From assembly GCF_008039615.1 (NCBI RefSeq), contig NZ_VDUZ01000014.1:94805-158804 (forward strand): DNA of 64,000 nucleotides, in the 5' to 3' direction. The stretch is from Vineibacter terrae (GTDB taxonomy: Bacteria; Pseudomonadota; Alphaproteobacteria; Reyranellales; Reyranellaceae). Made by a program: the position numbers and the translations under genes. Under the pieces are notes generated by a model. The model was not told the DNA's origin. It ran no database searches and was given only the letters and a program-made list of their open reading frames with translations. Below are positions 29,837 to 38,733 of the stretch, piece after piece. Numbering within the stretch: position 1 is the first letter of the stretch; each line of letters begins with the position of its first letter.

Positions 29837-30184
29837 CTAGCCTGCCGCCTGTGGCCGCCAGGTCCGCTGCGGCAGGCGCCAGTCGATGCCCTCCAGCAGG
29901 TAGCCCAGCTGCCCCGCCGTGATCGTCACCGGCCCGCCGGCTGCCCGCGGCCACACAAAGCGCCCGCGCTCCAGGCGCTTGCTGAACAGGCACAGCCCCT
30001 GGCCGTCGTGCCACAACATCTTCAGCAAGCGCCCGCTGCGCCCGCGGAACACGAACAGGTGGCCGCCGTGCGGGTCGCGCTTCAAGACCTCCTGCACCTG
30101 CAGCGCCAGGCCGTCGAAGCCACGGCGCATGTCGGTGTGGCCACTGGCCAGCCACACCTGCACCTCGCTGCCCAACGGGATCAT
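29837..30184 (-). CDS. tnpB: IS66 accessory protein TnpB
   Basis: 115-residue IS66 Orf2 protein needed for efficient transposition. It shows the family text DMRRGFDGLALQVQEVL, GGHLFVFRGRSGRLLKMLWHD, and LFSKRLERGRFVWP. The ATG overlaps the tnpA stop (ATGA). Confidence 0.95.
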   Translation of the reverse strand: MIPLGSEVQVWLASGHTDMRRGFDGLALQVQEVLKRDPHGGHLFVFRGRSGRLLKMLWHDGQGLCLFSKRLERGRFVWPRAAGGPVTITAGQLGYLLEGIDWRLPQRTWRPQAAG

Positions 30185-30561
30185 CGACCATGTCCTGCCA
30201 GGGCCGTCGCCAGCTGCGCTACCCGGCCCACCGCAGCACCCTGCGGCACGCGCAGCACAATGCCATTGCCCAGGCTCACCTCGATCGCTGTCGCGGTCGC
30301 GCCGCCCATCGCCGCTTCGCGCTCGTCCGACGCGATCTTGAGCGGCACAAAGCCCGCACCGCGGCCGACGGCTCCTGGCGACGGCACCATGCGCGCCTGA
30401 CGCCGCCACCCGTGCAGCAGGTTCTCGTGAACGTCGTTGCGGCGCGCCACCTCGCTCACAACGGCGCCCGGCTGCAGGCTTTCCGCAACGATGCGCGCCT
30501 TCTCTGACGCCGGCCACCGCCGGCGGCGCTCTGGACCTGATAAGACCGTTACCGTCGTCAT
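30181..30561 (-). CDS. tnpA: IS66 accessory protein TnpA
   Basis: 126-residue IS66 Orf1 protein with an N-terminal helix-turn-helix of the transposase-8 type: RRRWPASEKARIVAESLQP, then VSEVARRNDVHENLLHGWRRQ. It presumably binds the element ends. It is translationally coupled to tnpB. Confidence 0.93.
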   Translation of the reverse strand: MTTVTVLSGPERRRRWPASEKARIVAESLQPGAVVSEVARRNDVHENLLHGWRRQARMVPSPGAVGRGAGFVPLKIASDEREAAMGGATATAIEVSLGNGIVLRVPQGAAVGRVAQLATALAGHGR

Positions 30562-30654
30562 GCGCGCCCGTTAACTCCCTCGTTAGCGGGCTCACCTTCT
30601 CACGCGACATCCACTCGCAGATAGGTGGCCTTCACCGGACGCGTACCGTCCAGA

Positions 30655-30704
30655 CAAGGTGACATCGCCATATAATGCATCCGAATCGAATCATGGTCGA
30701 TCAC
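30655..30704 (-). pseudogene. ISAzo13-like transposase fragment, N-terminal piece
   Basis: A GTG at 30704 opens VIDHDSIRMHYMAMSPCL, which runs into the IS66 target duplication in the same frame as the piece at 28014-28107. Rejoined, the text fits the start of ISAzo13 transposases (ID-x-x-x-IR-x-x-Y-x-ALSP-x-LDER). Confidence 0.5.
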
Positions 30705-30827
30705 ACCATCAGCGTATGCTTTGTCGCCGCACAGTCTCCTGGACGCGCGCTTCTTTCCTGTTTTCTTCCGCTCCTCTCAATTCCTTAATTCGAATCGCCT
30801 ATTTTGTAACAAGCCCTGAGTCGAAGT

Positions 30828-33800
30828 TTAGTCATACTGGCGAGCCTGATTGATCCATCCTTCAATCGCGACAGGTGCAGGAGAACCCCTGAAGCGCTGG
30901 CGGATAGCGTGATGGCGCTTGACTGCCGTGCGGCGCTTGCCTTCAAGTGCGGCGCGCACCTCAGCCGTCGCGCCAACACTTTCGAAGATGCGCCCGATCT
31001 CATCCCACGTTCCAAAGATGCGAGGAGGCGCCGCCTTAAGTGCCTTCAGTTCTTCGGCACACAGTGTGGCGAAGACCTGTTCGGCCATCGTCATGTCAGC
31101 GCCCTCTGTCTTCGCCAACTGATCTGATAGCATGACGAACGTCGTACGGAGATTCCTAGCCCTCCTCAGGGCTCGGAGATCATTGGGCAAAAGGCGCGCG
31201 ACGCGCACTAGAAGATCGCGTTCGCCTAACCAGCGTCCTACGTCACTTAGTCGTTCGAGGATTCCATCGAGTTCTTCGTCGATCCGCATGACAAAGTCGT
31301 CCAGCAATTTTGTCTGATCCGCGCGAGCAAGCAAGCGTTGCCAGGCCTTCTGACGCCAATCGCCTACATGCGACACCTTGAAATCGAGCAACCGTTCGAA
31401 TGTGCCGAGTAGTGCTGCATCCGGCAGTTCATCAACTAGCTTGGCGAGTTCGTCTTCTCCGCCGAAGTTGGCGATCTCGTAGAAGGCTAACGGGTGGAGC
31501 GGATGGTTCGGATCGCGCGCTAGGTCGCGTATGACGCGTGTCCAAATAGGACTGCGTGAGTGATGCGTGCCGTACCACCAAAGCGGCTGAGGCCAACCCA
31601 CGAACATGTGCACGCACGCGGCGAACAGAGACGCTCCCAGCTTCCGCTCAATCTCCTCTGTTGAACGTTCGAGCGAATCGAGATCACCAGTGAGTACTGC
31701 GACGAGCGTTGTGGGTGGACGATGGAGTGTGAGTATCGTAGCGGATAGCCAACGCTGATCGACGCGGTGGTCGCCGATCACTTCCTCAAGTAGTGCTCGT
31801 TCAGCGGTGCCCAACTCGTCCCAATTGTGAGCGAGCCAGCGAGTGGTTACGATTCTTGCACCTGTGTCGCGAACCCTGAGTAAGCGTTGCAGGATTGGTA
31901 CTCGCCCACTCTCGGGCGCTACCGCTAGGAGAGGGTCGACGATTGCGAGTTCGGATTCACTCAATAAGTAGCGATCGAGCCGCTGCAGCAGGCGGTCTCC
32001 CCAGGCGTCAAGCACAGGCACCAGCTCGTTAGAGGGAACTGCCCGGATGGCGTCGTCGATGGCCACGCAGAAGCGGTCATCGGCGAACGAGACGCTGATC
32101 GGGAGATTGGCGATCACGACAGGCATTAGCGTTGTGAATACCTGCCAAGGCGGTTGCTCGCCGAAGCGCTCAACCCGATTGAATAGCACCAGACGGCTGA
32201 GCAGGACGCTTGCGCAGCTGGGCGAACGCGCGTGGGCGACGACGGTGGCCAGGACTCGCTCTCGTCTCTCTTTGGGTAGACTCTCCCAGCTGTGCGCGAG
32301 CTCATTCAGCAGTGCGGTGGTCATCGTAGGTGTTGCGTCACCTTCAAGGCGAGCAAGAACGTCCTCGTCGTTATATCGAGGAATTCGTGCCCAAATTCGC
32401 GCCACCGTCGCGCGGACCACCGCCTCGTCGGCGCGAAGGAAGCGACGCACTGCGGTTCCAGTAAGAGCCGTTGGATGCGCATCGAGTGTCTGAAGGATGC
32501 GACGGGAAAGCGATAGATCGAGACCCAACGGTGATCCGTCTTCTATCGCGTCGAGATACGGCTGGACCTCCTCGATCGGTGAGGCAGCGATGGGCCAATC
32601 ATACCTATTGGATACGAACCCGAATCCATGTGCGACATCAATGTCCTCGAGTTCGATCACCATTCGCTCCGAAAGGCACGGGAAGTCATCTCTCAGCTCT
32701 TCAGGAAGGAGATCGGCGAACTCCACCAAAAATTCGAAGCAGCAGTCGCGCGTCGCGGGAAATAGAGAACGGGTACCTTGATGGGCGATATCGAACACCG
32801 TGCTCGTTGCGTGACACTGCAACGCCGATCGCGTCCATCTGAGGTTGCGCGCCGCCGCAAGTGACGTAACGGGAGAGGGACATGCGATAGCGCGCTCCAG
32901 TTGAGTACGGATACGTTGCAGGTCGGCTGGTATGTCGGGTGTTACGAGCGCCTGCGCGCCAGCGCGCAGGTAAGGATGGGTAAAATTGTATCGGCCATCG
33001 CGATCCTCGATGACGCGTCGCCGTTGCAGCACCTCGAGCCCGTGTCGCTGCTGTTCGGATAGCAGCGGCTCAGATGGGTAGGAGGGCGGTGGTCGAGAGT
33101 GGCCGATCGTCACAACATCGACTTTGGGGGCGAGGGCGGGGCGATCGTTTCCGCCGCTGATGATGAAGGCAAGATCTGAGGCGGCGGCCCCATCGGATGC
33201 CGTCGTGGCGAGCGCCGAGGCGGTTAGAAGGTCGCTGAGCCCCGGCGTTTGCATTGCGAGCGTCCGCGCGAAATCTGATGCGTCCTTTCTCGCCTGGAGC
33301 ACTATCTCCGCGTCGAGTGGACGGTGGGAAAGCTCGCTCCATGTTTGTGCTAGGTAGGCGAGTGCACCTGGGTCGCGCAGCCCGGGCTCGCGGGAGATTA
33401 GCTCCGCCACTCGGGAAACGCCTACCGCGGGGACCAGTTGCGTTTCGGCAGCCGATCGCCATATCGCCTCGGCCCTCTCGACCGGGAGTGGCTCAAGACG
33501 TAGCCAGGCACGTCCGCCGAGGCCACAGGCGATGAGATCGGGAGCTGCTTTCGTCTGCAAGAGGACTTGTTCCGTCTGGGCGACGATCAATCGGCGGTTG
33601 GCGGGGATGCGCTCGGTCAGCGCACCTAGCGCGGCAAGTCGGGCATTCGCGTCGGTATGTGGTTCACGCGAGCCGATCGGATCATCAAGTACGTAGACAC
33701 GCTCCGCGCCCATCGGGTCAGTAAGGAACCGTTCGGCTTCCTCCACAAAGGAGCCCTGCCTAACTTCAAACCCGTCGCGTTGCAGTTGGCCGGCCATCGC

Positions 33801-34661
33801 TCGTGCAGTCCAGGACTTGCCGGCACGGGGCGGGCCGGTAATTAGCAGTGAGCGATCAGTACGCAACCGCGCCTCGAGAGCAGCTTCGATACCGCGTTCA
33901 AGGTATCCATGTGGCCCCAGTGCGCTCGGCGCATGTGCGGCGAGCGCCGTCAGGATTGGGCCGAGAGCATCAGACCGGGTGCGCTTGGACTCTGCAAGGA
34001 GGTCACCGAACCGAGCGAGGATGCCTCGAATCGAGAGCGTGTCGAAACGCTCGGCTCGCATTGCGGTATGTAGGTGGACCTCGATAGTTTCAGCGGTCTC
34101 CTGTTCTCTCAATGCTATCTTGGCGAGCGCTCGTTCGAAGTCCGCGACCGGTCGCCTCGCGAGGTCTTCAAGGTTGGCCAGGCGTTCAAGGGTGAGCTTG
34201 CTCGCATTCTTTGGTGGCTTGGTCGCAGCTTTCGCGCTGACTTCATTGCGAAGCGCCTCCGCCAGCGCACGAGGGGCTATCCGCGAGGCGGGTCGGCCTA
34301 TGAGTGGGCGGGCAAGCAGCAGCGGTGTGAGGTCGTCGGTGCATCGCGCAGTCAGAATGAAGAGTGCATGTCGATCATCCTGCTCCATGAGCCTCTGGAG
34401 AAGTGATCCGGTCACCTCGCGGCTGGGATAGTGGACAAGATAGTCGAGTAGCTCGGCCACACCGGCAGAGCCCTTCGCGCCCTTTACTTGTACCTCCAGC
34501 GTGAGGAGGGCGCCGTCGTCCCACGTCAGGCTGGCATCCTCTCCTCCTGTTGGTTCAGGCACGAGTGCGAACGGACCGAATGGGCGGAAACTGAGTGCAA
34601 GTTCAATGCATGCCATGTCTTGGAACGCGAACTTCTCGGGACCGATGATGGCTATATCCAA
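30828..34661 (-). CDS. Large STAND NTPase with N-terminal nuclease-like domain (candidate Avs-like defence protein)
   Basis: 1277 residues in three parts. Residues 1-110 look like a PD-(D/E)xK nuclease of the Cap4/DUF4297-Mrr kind: FAFQD near the start, GGED at 39-42 and EVQVK at 56-60, with Asp42 and Gln58-x-Lys60 as catalytic candidates. Residues about 250-420 are a P-loop NTPase close to the nSTAND3 type: Walker A TGPPRAGKS (275-283), Walker B VYVLDDPIG (322-330), then RRLIVAQTEQ. The remaining 850 residues are helical, HEAT/TPR-like, without membrane segments. This is the architecture of Avs anti-phage sensors, where the C-terminus recognises a phage protein and the N-terminus cuts DNA. 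The start is TTG at 34661 with AGAAGG upstream. Base composition is visibly less GC-rich than neighbouring genes, and it adjoins an IS66 element. Defence function is inference. Confidence 0.72.
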   Translation of the reverse strand: MDIAIIGPEKFAFQDMACIELALSFRPFGPFALVPEPTGGEDASLTWDDGALLTLEVQVKGAKGSAGVAELLDYLVHYPSREVTGSLLQRLMEQDDRHALFILTARCTDDLTPLLLARPLIGRPASRIAPRALAEALRNEVSAKAATKPPKNASKLTLERLANLEDLARRPVADFERALAKIALREQETAETIEVHLHTAMRAERFDTLSIRGILARFGDLLAESKRTRSDALGPILTALAAHAPSALGPHGYLERGIEAALEARLRTDRSLLITGPPRAGKSWTARAMAGQLQRDGFEVRQGSFVEEAERFLTDPMGAERVYVLDDPIGSREPHTDANARLAALGALTERIPANRRLIVAQTEQVLLQTKAAPDLIACGLGGRAWLRLEPLPVERAEAIWRSAAETQLVPAVGVSRVAELISREPGLRDPGALAYLAQTWSELSHRPLDAEIVLQARKDASDFARTLAMQTPGLSDLLTASALATTASDGAAASDLAFIISGGNDRPALAPKVDVVTIGHSRPPPSYPSEPLLSEQQRHGLEVLQRRRVIEDRDGRYNFTHPYLRAGAQALVTPDIPADLQRIRTQLERAIACPSPVTSLAAARNLRWTRSALQCHATSTVFDIAHQGTRSLFPATRDCCFEFLVEFADLLPEELRDDFPCLSERMVIELEDIDVAHGFGFVSNRYDWPIAASPIEEVQPYLDAIEDGSPLGLDLSLSRRILQTLDAHPTALTGTAVRRFLRADEAVVRATVARIWARIPRYNDEDVLARLEGDATPTMTTALLNELAHSWESLPKERRERVLATVVAHARSPSCASVLLSRLVLFNRVERFGEQPPWQVFTTLMPVVIANLPISVSFADDRFCVAIDDAIRAVPSNELVPVLDAWGDRLLQRLDRYLLSESELAIVDPLLAVAPESGRVPILQRLLRVRDTGARIVTTRWLAHNWDELGTAERALLEEVIGDHRVDQRWLSATILTLHRPPTTLVAVLTGDLDSLERSTEEIERKLGASLFAACVHMFVGWPQPLWWYGTHHSRSPIWTRVIRDLARDPNHPLHPLAFYEIANFGGEDELAKLVDELPDAALLGTFERLLDFKVSHVGDWRQKAWQRLLARADQTKLLDDFVMRIDEELDGILERLSDVGRWLGERDLLVRVARLLPNDLRALRRARNLRTTFVMLSDQLAKTEGADMTMAEQVFATLCAEELKALKAAPPRIFGTWDEIGRIFESVGATAEVRAALEGKRRTAVKRHHAIRQRFRGSPAPVAIEGWINQARQYD

Positions 34662-34783
34662 TTGTCCCTTCTCCCCATTCGCCCGCTGCGTCGCCTACAG
34701 CGAAACCATTTCTACCTCGCGTTCGGGATGCCTCAAAACATGATCCACTCGATTCGGAAACCGGGATGACAGTCAGGCCAGAC

Positions 34784-35524
34784 TCACCCCAGCTGCCGTC
34801 GATAGAGCGCCAGCAGGCGTTCCCAGTGCCGCTCCGCCGCCGGCTTGTCGTAGATCTTGCGCTGCGGGAAGGCGAAGCCGTGGTGGACGCCGGGATAGAT
34901 CTCGAGCTCGCCCTTGGCGTTGGACCGCTGGAACAGGCCCTGCAGCTCCTTGACCATGTCGGGCGGGGCAAGCTCGTCGTGCTCGGCGCAGGCGATGTAG
35001 AGCTCGCCCTTCGCCTTGCCCAGCGTGAGGTGCGGACTCTCGACCGCATCGCTCACCAGCCACGTGCCGTAGAACGAGGCCGCGGCGGCGACACGGTCGG
35101 GATAGCGCGCGGCGGCGGCCAGCGCATAGGGGCCGCTCATGCAGTAGCCGTGGCAGCCCACCGGTCCCTTGCGCACCTCGCTGCTTGCGTCGACGAAGGC
35201 CAGCATCGCCGCGATATCGTCCATCACCGGCGGGATGGTCATCCTGGTGCGCACCGCGCGCATGCGCGTGTGCTCGGCGCTGCCGTGCTCCAGCACATCG
35301 GGGCCGTATTTCGTGTCGCGTCCGGCGCGGTAGTAGAGGTTGGGCATCAGAACGCAGTAGCCGGCCGTGCCCAGCCGGCGCGCCATGTCGTGCAGCTCCT
35401 CGCGGATGCCCGGCGCATCCATCAGGAAGAACACGGCGGGAAACGGCCCGTTGCGCTCGGGGCGGACAATGAAGGTCTCCATCGCGCCGTCCTTGGTGGC
35501 GATGTCCAGTATCTCCTCGATCAT
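34784..35524 (-). CDS. Dienelactone hydrolase family protein
   Basis: Alpha/beta hydrolase of the dienelactone hydrolase family, 246 residues. The nucleophile elbow is HGYCMSG, giving a Cys nucleophile as in classical enzymes. The partner acid is in the ACAEHDELAPP segment, and the His is in YPGVHHGFAFP. The FFLMDAPGIREELHDMARRLG block near the N-terminus is typical. The start at 35524 has GAGGA upstream. It is divergent from the amino acid ABC importer. It could open a cyclic ester in aromatic degradation, but no catechol pathway genes adjoin it. Confidence 0.87.
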   Translation of the reverse strand: MIEEILDIATKDGAMETFIVRPERNGPFPAVFFLMDAPGIREELHDMARRLGTAGYCVLMPNLYYRAGRDTKYGPDVLEHGSAEHTRMRAVRTRMTIPPVMDDIAAMLAFVDASSEVRKGPVGCHGYCMSGPYALAAAARYPDRVAAAASFYGTWLVSDAVESPHLTLGKAKGELYIACAEHDELAPPDMVKELQGLFQRSNAKGELEIYPGVHHGFAFPQRKIYDKPAAERHWERLLALYRRQLG

Positions 35525-35728
35525 GGGCGTGTCCTCGCTCGCGATGCTGCTGTTGCGCCGATCACGCCATAGCTCGCGAGGGTGATCAAGCCGGCCGCCC
35601 TCGCGGCGGCGCAGACCTGCCCGTCGTGCCGCCGGATTGACAGCGCGGACATGGTTGATACGGTTTGTCGCCGCGGGAAAGCCGACGACACGATCGGCGA
35701 ACCTGGGCGGAGGAGACGGGCGGGGGCG

Positions 35729-36391
35729 GTGACGTACACCTTCAATTTCCGCGACGTGTTTGCTGCCTGGGAGTTCCTGGCCGACGGGCTGGCGCTGACC
35801 TTGCTGCTGTCGGGCGTCACCATCGTGGCCGGGTTCGTCATCGGCACGCTGTGCGCCGCCGGCCGCGTCCATGGTCCGCCCTGGCTGCGGCTGGCGATCG
35901 CCACCTATGTCGAGGCGATCCGCAACACGCCGCTGATCGTGCAGCTGTTCCTGGTGTTCTTCGGCCTGCCCAGCGCCGGCATCAAGTTCGATGCCGTCAC
36001 CGCCTCGCTGATCGCGCTCACGATCAATCTCGGCGCCTACACGTCGGAGATCGTGCGCGCCGGCATCGAGGCCATCCCGCGCTCGCAGATCGAGGCCGGC
36101 GCCGCCATGGGCCTGTCGGGCGTGCAGATCTTCCGCTACATCGTGCTGTTCCCGGCGCTCAAGATCATCTATCCGGCGCTGGCCAGCCAGTTCGTGCTGC
36201 TGATGCTGGCCACCAGCATCGTCTCGCAGATCTCGGCGCCGGATCTGTTCCATGCCGCCTCGATCGTGCAGTCGCGCACCTTCCGCGACTTCGAGATCTA
36301 TGCCGTCGTGGCCGGCGCCTATCTGGCGCTGGCGCTCATCTTCCGCCTGATCCTGGCGGCGATCTACCAGCTGGTGTTCGTGCGCCGATGA
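35729..36391 (+). CDS. Polar amino acid-type ABC transporter permease 1
   Basis: Inner-membrane permease of the HisM/GlnP type, 220 residues, about five membrane segments. The family markers are YVEAIRNTPLIVQLFLVFFGLP and the EAA-loop-like EAGAAMGLSGVQIFRYIVLFPALKIIYPAL. The start is taken as GTG at 35729 preceded by GGAGGAGACGGG; upstream codons do not look coding. The stop overlaps the second permease's ATG by four bases. Confidence 0.9.
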   Translation: MTYTFNFRDVFAAWEFLADGLALTLLLSGVTIVAGFVIGTLCAAGRVHGPPWLRLAIATYVEAIRNTPLIVQLFLVFFGLPSAGIKFDAVTASLIALTINLGAYTSEIVRAGIEAIPRSQIEAGAAMGLSGVQIFRYIVLFPALKIIYPALASQFVLLMLATSIVSQISAPDLFHAASIVQSRTFRDFEIYAVVAGAYLALALIFRLILAAIYQLVFVRR

Positions 36392-37038
36392 TCCGCGAGC
36401 TGGCTTTCATCGATGTCCTCTACCTGATCGCGGCCATGCGCTGGACGCTGGCCCTGACGGCGATCGCCTTCGCCGGCGGCGCCGTGGTCGGCCTGTCGGT
36501 CGCGCTGCTGCGCGTCTCGCCCGTGGCACCGCTGCGCTGGCTGGCCATGCTCTACGTGCACGCCGTGCAGGGCACGCCGCTGCTGGCCTGGCTGTTCGTC
36601 TTCTTCTTCGGCCTGTCGATCGTGGGCATCACCGTGTCGCCCTGGATCGCCGCCGCGGCCGCCTACTCGATCTACGCCGGCGCCTTCCTGGGCGAGATAT
36701 GGCGCGGCTGCCTGCAGTCGATCCCGCGCACGCAATGGGAGGCCGGCGCGTCGCTGGGCCTGAGCTTCACCGAGCAGCTGCGCCATGTGATCATCCCGCA
36801 GGCGGTGCGGGTGGCGATCCCGCCCACGGTGGGCTTCCTGGTGCAGCTGATCAAGAACACGTCGCTGGCCGCCGTGATCGGCTTCGTCGAGCTGACGCGC
36901 GAAGGGCAGCTCACGACCGCCACGACGTTCCGGCCGTTCAGTGTCTACCTGATCGTGGCAGCGCTCTATTTCGCGCTCTGCTTCCCGCTCACCCGCTGGA
37001 GCCGGCGCCTTGAAGGGAGGCTGCATGTCGCTCGTTGA
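36388..37038 (+). CDS. Polar amino acid-type ABC transporter permease 2
   Basis: Second permease of the importer, 216 residues. It shows YVHAVQGTPLLAWLFVFFFGL and the EAA-loop EAGASLGLSFTEQLRHVIIPQAVRVAIPP. It overlaps permease 1 at its start and the ATPase gene at its end, so the operon is translationally coupled. Confidence 0.91.
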   Translation: MIRELAFIDVLYLIAAMRWTLALTAIAFAGGAVVGLSVALLRVSPVAPLRWLAMLYVHAVQGTPLLAWLFVFFFGLSIVGITVSPWIAAAAAYSIYAGAFLGEIWRGCLQSIPRTQWEAGASLGLSFTEQLRHVIIPQAVRVAIPPTVGFLVQLIKNTSLAAVIGFVELTREGQLTTATTFRPFSVYLIVAALYFALCFPLTRWSRRLEGRLHVAR

Positions 37039-37756
37039 TCTGCGCGACGTGGTCAAGCGCTACGGGCCGCTCACGGTGCTCGACGGCGTGTCCCTCTCGG
37101 TCGAGAAGGGCGAGATCATCGCCATCATCGGCCGCTCCGGCTCGGGCAAGAGCACCCTGCTGCGCTGCGTCAACGGGCTCGAGCCGATCCAGGGCGGCGC
37201 CGTCACGTTCGCCGGCACCGTGGTCAACGATCCCGGCACCGATCTGCGCAAGCTGCGCCAGCAGGTCGGCATCGTGTTCCAGAGCTTCAACCTCTTTCCG
37301 CACCTGTCGGTCGAGCGCAACATCACGCTGGCGCCCACGGTCGTGAAGGGCATGGACCGCCGGGCGGCGCGCGAGCTGGCGCGCACGGTGCTGCGCAAGG
37401 TCGGCCTGGAGGAGAAGATCGACGCCTATCCCGACCGCCTGTCGGGCGGCCAGCAGCAGCGGGTCGCGATCGCGCGGTCGCTGGCGATGTCGCCGCAGCT
37501 GATGCTGTTCGACGAGATCACCTCCGCGCTCGATCCTGAGCTGGTCGGCGAGGTCTTGAAGGTGCTGGAAGAGATGGCGGCCGACGGCATGACCATGATG
37601 CTGGTGACGCACGAGATGGGCTTCGCGCGCAAGGTCGCCAGCCGCGTGGTGTTCATGCACCAGGGCAAGGTGTGGGAGCAGGGGCCGGCGGCGCAGACGC
37701 TGGCCAGGCCACGCACGCCCGAGCTCGAGACGTTCCTGAGCGCGGTTCTGCATTGA
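37025..37756 (+). CDS. Polar amino acid-type ABC transporter ATP-binding protein
   Basis: Cytoplasmic ABC ATPase, 243 residues, GlnQ-like. Walker A is GRSGSGKST, the signature is LSGGQQQRVAIARSLAM, Walker B is LMLFDEITSALDPE and the switch His is in MLVTHEMGFARKVA. The Asp of the usual DEPTSALDPE is retained but Pro-Thr is Ile-Thr. The start at 37025 has GGGAGG six bases upstream and overlaps the permease gene by 14 bases. Confidence 0.93.
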   Translation: MSLVDLRDVVKRYGPLTVLDGVSLSVEKGEIIAIIGRSGSGKSTLLRCVNGLEPIQGGAVTFAGTVVNDPGTDLRKLRQQVGIVFQSFNLFPHLSVERNITLAPTVVKGMDRRAARELARTVLRKVGLEEKIDAYPDRLSGGQQQRVAIARSLAMSPQLMLFDEITSALDPELVGEVLKVLEEMAADGMTMMLVTHEMGFARKVASRVVFMHQGKVWEQGPAAQTLARPRTPELETFLSAVLH

Positions 37757-37782
37757 GGGTGTTCAACCGAGGGGGAAGCGAC

Positions 37783-38565
37783 ATGAAGCGGATTCTGACC
37801 GGCCTGCTGACGCTGACATTCATGGCCTTGGCGGCGACGGCCGCCAGGGCCGACCGTTTCGAGGACATCCTGAAGAAGGGCGTGGTGCGCATCGCCGTGC
37901 CGCTCGATGTGCCGCCCTTCGGCTCGCAGAACCAGAACCGCGAGGCCGAGGGCTTCGACGTCGACCTCGCCAACATGGTGGCCAAGGCGCTGGGCGTGAA
38001 GCTGGAGATGCAGCAGGTCACCGGCGCCAACCGCATCCCGTTCCTGCTGACCGACAAGGTCGACATCGTGATCTCGGTGATGGGCCTCACGCCCGAGCGC
38101 GCCCGGCAGATCATGTTCACGGCGCCCTATGCCGACACCCAGCTCGCGGTGTTCGGCCCCAAGAGCGCCAACGTGACATCGGCCGATGCGCTGGGCAGCC
38201 TCAAGGTCGCGGCCGCCAAGGGCACGACGCAGGACCTCGGGCTGTCGGCGATGAACCCCAAGGCGACGATCATGCGCACCGAGGACGATGCCACGGCGGC
38301 GGCGGCCTACATCTCCGGCCAGGCCGACCTGATCGCCACCAACAGCCTGATCGTGCCCGACCTGGCCAAGCGCAATCCCAACAAGGAGTTCGAGCTGAAG
38401 TTCACCATCCGCCGCAGCCCGGCCCATATGGGCGTGCGCATGGGCGAGCACAACCTGGTGCGCTGGCTCGACGGCTTCATCTTCTTCAACACCATGAACG
38501 GCGAGCTCGACAAGCTGCACCGCAAGTGGCTCGGCATCCCCATGGCCCCGCTGCCGTCGCTGTAG
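37783..38565 (+). CDS. Polar amino acid-type ABC transporter substrate-binding protein
   Basis: Periplasmic binding protein of the family 3 (SBP_bac_3) type, 260 residues. It has a Sec signal (MKRILTGLLTLTFMALAATAARA), then FEDILKKGVVRIAVPLDVPPFG and GFDVDLANMVAKALGVKLE, the standard opening. The Arg that usually binds the amino-acid carboxylate is in LTPERARQIMFTAPYADT. It is the last gene of the importer; a creatininase-family hydrolase follows after a palindromic element, hinting that a cyclic amide or creatinine-like solute is transported. Confidence 0.9.
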   Translation: MKRILTGLLTLTFMALAATAARADRFEDILKKGVVRIAVPLDVPPFGSQNQNREAEGFDVDLANMVAKALGVKLEMQQVTGANRIPFLLTDKVDIVISVMGLTPERARQIMFTAPYADTQLAVFGPKSANVTSADALGSLKVAAAKGTTQDLGLSAMNPKATIMRTEDDATAAAAYISGQADLIATNSLIVPDLAKRNPNKEFELKFTIRRSPAHMGVRMGEHNLVRWLDGFIFFNTMNGELDKLHRKWLGIPMAPLPSL

Positions 38566-38572
38566 CGTTATC

Positions 38573-38716
38573 TCCTCTCCCGCTGCGCGGGAGAGGAAGG
38601 GGCCCATCGCGAAGCGATGGGAAGGTGAGGGCCCAAGGACGAGGTGCCGAGTCCTGAAGCCCTCTCCCGCCGCGCGCTGTCGCGCCCGTCGACCTCTCCC
38701 GCTTGCGGGAGAGGTG
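38573..38716. repeat. Dispersed palindromic element, family E, copy 1
   Basis: Built from small hairpins CTCTCCCGC...GCGGGAGAG at both ends with GGGCCCATCGC(GAA)GCGATGGG inside. It separates the importer from the creatininase-family gene, whose ribosome binding site AAGGAG begins just after its right edge. Confidence 0.85.
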
Positions 38717-38733
38717 AAAACAAGGAGTCTCCC

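Larger units (their letters stand above)
28108..30646. mobile_element. Complete IS66-family insertion sequence
   Basis: 2539-bp element bounded by perfect 20-bp terminal inverted repeats, GTACGCGTCCGGTGAAGGCC at 28108-28127 and its complement at 30627-30646. It is flanked by an 8-bp target duplication CGTCCAGA at 28100-28107 and 30647-30654, the size expected for IS66. It carries tnpA, tnpB and tnpC on the minus strand, all open. The perfect ends and duplication indicate a recent insertion. Confidence 0.95.

Noticed and set aside
28161..30191. A 676-codon version of the IS66 transposase
   Set aside because: The extra N-terminal part overlaps tnpB and reads as low-complexity sequence. The GTG at 29768 leads directly into the known coiled coil.
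35637..35664. TTGACA promoter upstream of the amino acid importer
   Set aside because: No acceptable -10 lies 16-18 bp downstream; the better-looking TTGATA is only 12 bp away.
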